64,000 nt of DNA from Halomonas shengliensis (GTDB lineage Bacteria; Pseudomonadota; Gammaproteobacteria; Pseudomonadales; Halomonadaceae). Numbering within the stretch: position 1 is the stretch's first letter; each line of letters begins with the position of its first letter. The position numbers were made by a program, and so were the translations under genes. The notes under the pieces were generated by a model. The model was not told the DNA's origin. It worked only from the letters and a program-made list of their open reading frames with translations, and did not search any database. The DNA lies in assembly GCF_900104135.1 (NCBI RefSeq), contig NZ_FNIV01000006.1, forward strand, positions 150,572-214,571, in the 5' to 3' direction. Below are positions 60,078-64,000 of the stretch, piece after piece.

Positions 60078-61223
60078 ATGACGGCTCAAGAGTGGCTCAA
60101 CCAGCTGCTGGACATCATGGTGCAGAAGGATGCCTCGGATCTGCTGATCTCGGTGGCGGCGCCGCCGACCCTGAAGATGGCCGGCCGGCTGACTCCCATG
60201 GGGGAGCAGGGGCTCTCGGTGGCGCAGGTCGACGAGCTGGTGGCGGCCTCGCTCCCCGAGATGCTGCGTGAACGCTTCGCGGTGGAGCACGAGGCCAACT
60301 TCGCGCTCAGCCTCAAGGGCAAGGGGCGCTTCCGCGTCAGCGCCTTCCAGCAGCGCAACCAGAAGGCCATGGTCATCCGCCGCATCGGCCTCGAGATCCC
60401 GCATCTGGAGGAGCTCTCCCTGCCCGCCACCCTCGGCGAGCTGGCCAACATCAAGCGCGGCCTGGTGTTCGTGGTGGGCGGCACCGGCACCGGCAAGTCG
60501 ACCACCCTGGCGTCGATGATCCAGCAGCGCAACGAGACCCTGGGTGGCCATATCATCAGCGTCGAGGACCCCATCGAGTACGTCCACCCGCACAAGAAGG
60601 CGATCGTCAACCAGCGCGAGGTGGGCATCGACACCGAGTCCTTCGAGGTGGCGCTCAAGAACACCCTGCGCCAGGCGCCGGACGTCATCCTGATCGGCGA
60701 GGTGCGCACCCGCGAGACCATGGAGCACGCCCTGACCTTCGCCGAGACCGGTCACCTCTGCCTGGCCACGCTGCACGCCAACAACGCCAACCAGGCGCTG
60801 GATCGCATCATCAACTTCTTCCCCATCGAGCGACACTCACAGGTATGGCTCGACCTCTCCCTCAACCTGCGCGCCATCGTCGCCCAGCAGCTGTTGCCCA
60901 CGCTGGATGGCGGGCGCTGCCCGGCCATCGAGATCATGCTCAAGTCGCCGCTGATCGGTGACCTGGTCCGCAAGGGGGAGGTCAGCGAGATCAAGAACGT
61001 CATGTCGCGCTCCCGGGAGCTCGGCATGCAGACCTTCGACCAGGCGCTCTATGACCTCTACCGGGCGGGACGGATCAGCGAGGACGTGGCGCTGGTGCAC
61101 GCCGACTCCGCCAACGACCTGCGCATGATGATCAAGTTCGGCGGTGGCGAGGGCAGCGAGGGGGTCGGCCAGGCCAAGGAGGCGGCCAGCCAGCTCTCGC
61201 TGAAGCGCGACGACGACTTCTGA
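60078..61223 (+). CDS. pilU: PilT-dependent retraction ATPase PilU
   Basis: 381 residues, a PilT paralog. Walker A is VVGGTGTGKSTTLASMIQQRN, with IISVEDPIEYVHPHKKAIVNQREVGIDTESF, LRQAPDVILIGEVRTRETMEHAL and HLCLATLHANNANQALDRIINFF. The C-terminus is longer than in PilT. It works with PilT in pilus retraction in Pseudomonas and Vibrio. 63 nt after pilT, likely same operon; convergent with anmK. Confidence 0.96.
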   Translation: MTAQEWLNQLLDIMVQKDASDLLISVAAPPTLKMAGRLTPMGEQGLSVAQVDELVAASLPEMLRERFAVEHEANFALSLKGKGRFRVSAFQQRNQKAMVIRRIGLEIPHLEELSLPATLGELANIKRGLVFVVGGTGTGKSTTLASMIQQRNETLGGHIISVEDPIEYVHPHKKAIVNQREVGIDTESFEVALKNTLRQAPDVILIGEVRTRETMEHALTFAETGHLCLATLHANNANQALDRIINFFPIERHSQVWLDLSLNLRAIVAQQLLPTLDGGRCPAIEIMLKSPLIGDLVRKGEVSEIKNVMSRSRELGMQTFDQALYDLYRAGRISEDVALVHADSANDLRMMIKFGGGEGSEGVGQAKEAASQLSLKRDDDF

Positions 61224-61241
61224 GGCGCGCGGAGGCATCGC

Positions 61242-62390
61242 TCAGGGGGCGTAGACGCCCCCCAGCACGCGAGGGCCGGTGGCACCGGTGACGCTTGGCA
61301 GGTTGCCCGGCAGGCCGGCCAGGCGGCGGTGGGCCAGCCAGGCGAAGGCCCCGGCCTCCAGCCAGTCGGCGGGCCACCCCCACTCGGCAGCGTCGTCCAG
61401 GCGTGCCTCCGGCAGGCGGCAGGCCAGCCGCGCCAGCAGGTCGCGGTTGTGGGCGCCGCCCCCGCAGGGAATCAGGCGCTCGGGGGAGGGCGCCTCGAGC
61501 CGCTCCCGTGCCATCTCCACCGCCAGGGCGACGCTGGTCGCCGTCAGCTCGGCCAGGGTCGCCTGCACGTCCTCGGGCCGCTCATCACCGCGCAAGCGAC
61601 TCATCAGCCAGTCGAGATGGAACAGCTCGCGCCCGGTGCTGCGTGGTGGCGGCCGGTGGAAGAAGGGCTCCTCGAGCAGGCGCGCTAGCAGGGCCTCGTC
61701 GACCCGCCCCGAGGCGGCCCAGGTGCCGTCGGCGTCGAAGGCGCCGCCACGGTGGCGCGCATGCCAGGCGTCGAGCAGGGCGTTGGCCGGCCCCGAGTCG
61801 AAGCCCAGCGGCGCCCGCGGATCCTCGAGCGGCGGCAGCAGGGTCAGGTTGGCGAAGCCGCCGAGGTTGAGGACCAGCCGCCACTGCTCCGGGGCGCGGA
61901 ACAGCGCCTGGTGGAAGGCCGGCGCCAGGGGCGCGGCCTGGCCGCCAGCCGCCAGGTCGCGGCGGCGGAAGTCGGCCACCACGGCGATGCCGGTGAGCTC
62001 CGCCAGGCGACTGGGGTTGTCGAGCTGCAGGGTGTAGGCGGGCCCGTCGGCATGACTCCCACTCGCATGACCATAGGGGGCGTGCTCGATGGTCTGGCCG
62101 TGGCTGCCGATGGCCGCCACCGCCTCCCTGGGGGTGTGGCTCTCGGCCAGCAGGGCATCCACCGCCGCGGCCTGGAGGCCACAGAAGGCCTCCTCGGCGG
62201 CGGCCAGGTCGGCGAAGCGGGCGGCGTCGGCATGGCACAGCCCCCACAGCCGCTCGCGCAGCAAGGTGGGCATCGGCTCGGCGTGGTGCGCCAGCAGCCG
62301 CGGGGTGGCGGTCTCCCCGGCGATCTCCACCAGGGCGGCGTCGATCCCGTCCAGGCTGGTGCCTGACATTAGGCCGATGAAGAGGGGCAT
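61242..62390 (-). CDS. anmK: Anhydro-N-acetylmuramic acid kinase
   Basis: 382 residues, ASKHA-type kinase. MPLFIGLMSGTSLDGIDAALVEI is the phosphate-1 region, AIGSHGQTIEHAP and VADFRRRDLAAGGQGAPL-type segment (here VADFRRRDLAAGGQAAPLAPAFH) follow, and LNLGGFANLTLL and LIPCGGGAHNRDLLARLA are further family motifs. It phosphorylates anhydroMurNAc from peptidoglycan turnover. Divergent from tyrS, an order also seen in Pseudomonas. Confidence 0.96.
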   Translation of the reverse strand: MPLFIGLMSGTSLDGIDAALVEIAGETATPRLLAHHAEPMPTLLRERLWGLCHADAARFADLAAAEEAFCGLQAAAVDALLAESHTPREAVAAIGSHGQTIEHAPYGHASGSHADGPAYTLQLDNPSRLAELTGIAVVADFRRRDLAAGGQAAPLAPAFHQALFRAPEQWRLVLNLGGFANLTLLPPLEDPRAPLGFDSGPANALLDAWHARHRGGAFDADGTWAASGRVDEALLARLLEEPFFHRPPPRSTGRELFHLDWLMSRLRGDERPEDVQATLAELTATSVALAVEMARERLEAPSPERLIPCGGGAHNRDLLARLACRLPEARLDDAAEWGWPADWLEAGAFAWLAHRRLAGLPGNLPSVTGATGPRVLGGVYAP

Positions 62391-62500
62391 GGCAGTCTCC
62401 GGGTCGGTGGGGCGTCAGCGCGCGGCGCCGTCTCATGCTACCATCCCGCCCCATCGCGTGGCCCTCGGGCCGGACAACCTGATACGTGGAGTAGGCGACG

Positions 62501-63700
62501 ATGAGTGACGTGGCGAGCGCACTGGCGCTGCTGAAGCGGGGGACCCAGGAGATCCTGCTGGAGGAGGAGCTGGTCAAGAAGCTGGAGTCCGGGCGCAAGC
62601 TGCGCATCAAGGCGGGCTTCGACCCCACGGCCCCGGACCTGCACCTGGGCCACAGCGTGCTGCTGACCAAGATGCGCCAGTTCCAGGACCTGGGCCACGA
62701 GGTGGTCTTCCTGATCGGCGACTTCACCGGCCGCATCGGTGACCCCACCGGCAAGAACGTCACCCGCAAGCCGCTCACCGAGGAGGAGGTCAAGGCCAAC
62801 GCCCAGACCTACAAGGAGCAGGTGTTCAAGATCCTCGACCCCGCGAAGACCGAGGTGCGCTTTAACTCCGAATGGTTCACCGCCATGAGCGCCGCCGACA
62901 TGATCGAGCTGGCCGGGCAGAGCACGGTGGCGCGCATGCTCGAGCGGGATGACTTCGAGAAGCGCTACCGGGGCGGCCAGTCGATCTCCATCCACGAGTT
63001 CCTCTACCCGCTGGTGCAGGGCTACGACTCGGTGGCGCTGGAGGCCGACGTGGAACTCGGCGGTACCGACCAGAAGTTCAACCTGCTGATGGGGCGCGAG
63101 ATCCAGAAGCACTTCGGTCAGGCCCCCCAGGTGGTGATCACCATGCCGCTGCTGGAGGGGCTAGACGGCGTGCAGAAGATGTCCAAGTCGCTGGGCAACT
63201 ATGTGGGCGTGGACGAGTCCCCGGGCGCGATGTTCAACAAGCTGGTCTCGATGCCGGACAGCCTGATGTGGCGCTACTTCGAGCTGCTCTCGCTGAAGCC
63301 CAACGAGGAGATCGAGGCGCTCAAGCGTGATGTCGAGCAGGGTGCCAACCCGCGGGACATCAAGATGGCGCTGGCCCGCGAGCTGATCGGCCGTTATCAC
63401 GGCGAGGAGGCGGCGGCCAATGCCCACCGCTCCGCCGGCAACCAGCTAGCCGAGGGCGAGCTGCCCGAGGACCTGCCCGAGGTGGAGGTAGACTTCGAAG
63501 GCAGCGACCAGGCGCCCATCGCCGCCGTGCTCAACCGCTCCGGGCTGACCAAGAACAGCGCCCAGGCCAAGGACATGCTGGGCAACGGCCGGGTCAAGGT
63601 CGACGGCGAGGTGGTCGAGCGCGACCACATGCTCGAGACCGGCAAGAGCTACGTCATCCAGGCGGGCAAGAAGCGCTATGCCCGCGTGACCCTCGTCTGA
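62501..63700 (+). CDS. tyrS: Tyrosyl-tRNA synthetase
   Basis: 399 residues. The class I signature is [27 protein letters not shown], the KMSKS motif is exact ([14 protein letters not shown]), and a C-terminal S4 RNA-binding domain ends the protein ([20 protein letters not shown]). The KMSKS form and length place it in the TyrZ-like group rather than E. coli TyrS (KFGKT). It charges tRNA-Tyr. Followed by a terminator and a strong promoter, probably of an rRNA operon. Confidence 0.97.
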   Translation: MSDVASALALLKRGTQEILLEEELVKKLESGRKLRIKAGFDPTAPDLHLGHSVLLTKMRQFQDLGHEVVFLIGDFTGRIGDPTGKNVTRKPLTEEEVKANAQTYKEQVFKILDPAKTEVRFNSEWFTAMSAADMIELAGQSTVARMLERDDFEKRYRGGQSISIHEFLYPLVQGYDSVALEADVELGGTDQKFNLLMGREIQKHFGQAPQVVITMPLLEGLDGVQKMSKSLGNYVGVDESPGAMFNKLVSMPDSLMWRYFELLSLKPNEEIEALKRDVEQGANPRDIKMALARELIGRYHGEEAAANAHRSAGNQLAEGELPEDLPEVEVDFEGSDQAPIAAVLNRSGLTKNSAQAKDMLGNGRVKVDGEVVERDHMLETGKSYVIQAGKKRYARVTLV

Positions 63701-63747
63701 GTCGCGTCTCTCTATTGTCTGAGCCCGTCCAGGCTGCTCTGGTCACG

Positions 63748-63770
63748 ACGCCCGCCCTGCGCGGGCGTTC
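63748..63770 (+). terminator. Terminator downstream of tyrS
   Basis: ACGCCCGC/GCGGGCGT is a perfect 8-bp stem with a 5-nt loop, then TCGTGTCTCT. It separates tyrS from the downstream promoter region. Confidence 0.7.
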
Positions 63771-63792
63771 GTGTCTCTAACCGGCGGTAAAC

Positions 63793-63841
63793 CTGTCCAC
63801 ACCCGGGCGGTGCCGCGGGCGCCGAAAGGCGCTGTGGATAA
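63793..63841. promoter_or_regulatory. DnaA boxes upstream of the rRNA-type promoter
   Basis: TGTGGATAA at 63833-63841 is a perfect DnaA box (TTATCCACA on the minus strand). CTGTCCACA at 63793-63801 matches 7 of 9 positions on the plus strand, giving an inverted pair 31 nt apart. Function here is unknown; it could link rRNA transcription to DnaA. Confidence 0.45.
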
Positions 63842-63914
63842 GCTGCCATCGGCCCCCTGGCCATCTCCTGATCATGCTCGCGACACGCCCTCGATATTTT
63901 TCTTCACGAAGGCC

Positions 63915-63943
63915 TTGCACGGTCCCCGGGAAATCCGTAAAGT
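63915..63943 (+). promoter_or_regulatory. Strong sigma-70 promoter, probably of an rRNA operon
   Basis: TTGCAC (63915-63920), a 17-nt spacer and TAAAGT (63938-63943) form a near-consensus promoter. An AT-rich stretch just upstream (63891-63910) looks like an UP element, unusual in this GC-rich region. In Pseudomonas tyrZ is followed by an rRNA operon, so the rest of the window is probably 16S leader. No rRNA sequence itself is present. Confidence 0.7.
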
Positions 63944-64000
63944 ACGCATCCGCTGCCGGCGACGGGCCAACGTTGCTAGCGGTGGAAGTGGCAGAAGTGA

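Overview
The window is GC-rich chromosomal DNA from a gammaproteobacterium, most likely a member of the Halomonadaceae (Halomonas-like). The proteins are Pseudomonas-like housekeeping proteins with an acidic bias, such as the acidic tails of FtsH and NusA. Several blocks keep the Pseudomonas gene order: cbrA-cbrB-(sRNA)-pcnB-folK-panB, metX-metW with DUF4426, yggT-proC-yggS-pilT-pilU, and anmK-tyrS followed by an rRNA promoter. The tmRNA tag reads ANDDNYAQGALAA. The genus is an inference; no 16S sequence is present. I saw no intact transposase, integrase, prophage or CRISPR array.

Layout. 1-6.1 kb: the start of a DHA2-type MFS efflux gene, a divergent MarR regulator with a palindromic operator candidate, and a complete torECAD operon for TMAO respiration. 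This accessory block ends next to ssrA (tmRNA), where short repeats suggest an old integration scar. 6.2-10.8 kb: ssrA, smpB, ratA-rnfH, bamE, fur, recN. 10.9-15 kb: grpE-dnaK-dnaJ with two sigma-32 promoters. 15-16.4 kb: an orphan HNH endonuclease (possible type IV restriction enzyme) and a DUF2218 gene. 16.4-23.4 kb: EamA transporter, dapB, carA (behind an attenuator-like leader), carB, greA. 23.4-30.3 kb: yhbY, rlmE, ftsH, folP, glmM, tpiA, secG. 30.3-39.8 kb: tRNA-Leu, tRNA-fMet, rimP-nusA-infB-rbfA-truB-rpsO-pnp, with pnp flanked by two inverted copies of a palindromic repeat. 39.9-43.4 kb: an acetyl-CoA acetyltransferase and panB-panC-panD.

43.4-50.8 kb is the most interesting part. cbrX-cbrA-cbrB (a sensor kinase with a transporter domain plus a sigma-54 activator) is followed by a 945-bp gap before pcnB. 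On the minus strand this gap carries a sigma-54 promoter, upstream TGTTAC/GTAACA sites, at least seven (AAN)n Hfq-binding-type motifs and a terminator. This is the architecture of the Pseudomonas catabolite-repression decoy sRNA CrcZ. A second, strikingly similar TGTTAC/GTAACA array lies upstream of panB, suggesting that CbrB also controls pantothenate synthesis there.

50.8-64 kb: gluQ, dksA, an aminotransferase, sfsA, a DUF4426 gene, metW-metX, yggT, proC, yggS, pilT, pilU, anmK, tyrS, and finally a strong promoter with nearby DnaA boxes, probably for an rRNA operon beginning just outside the window.
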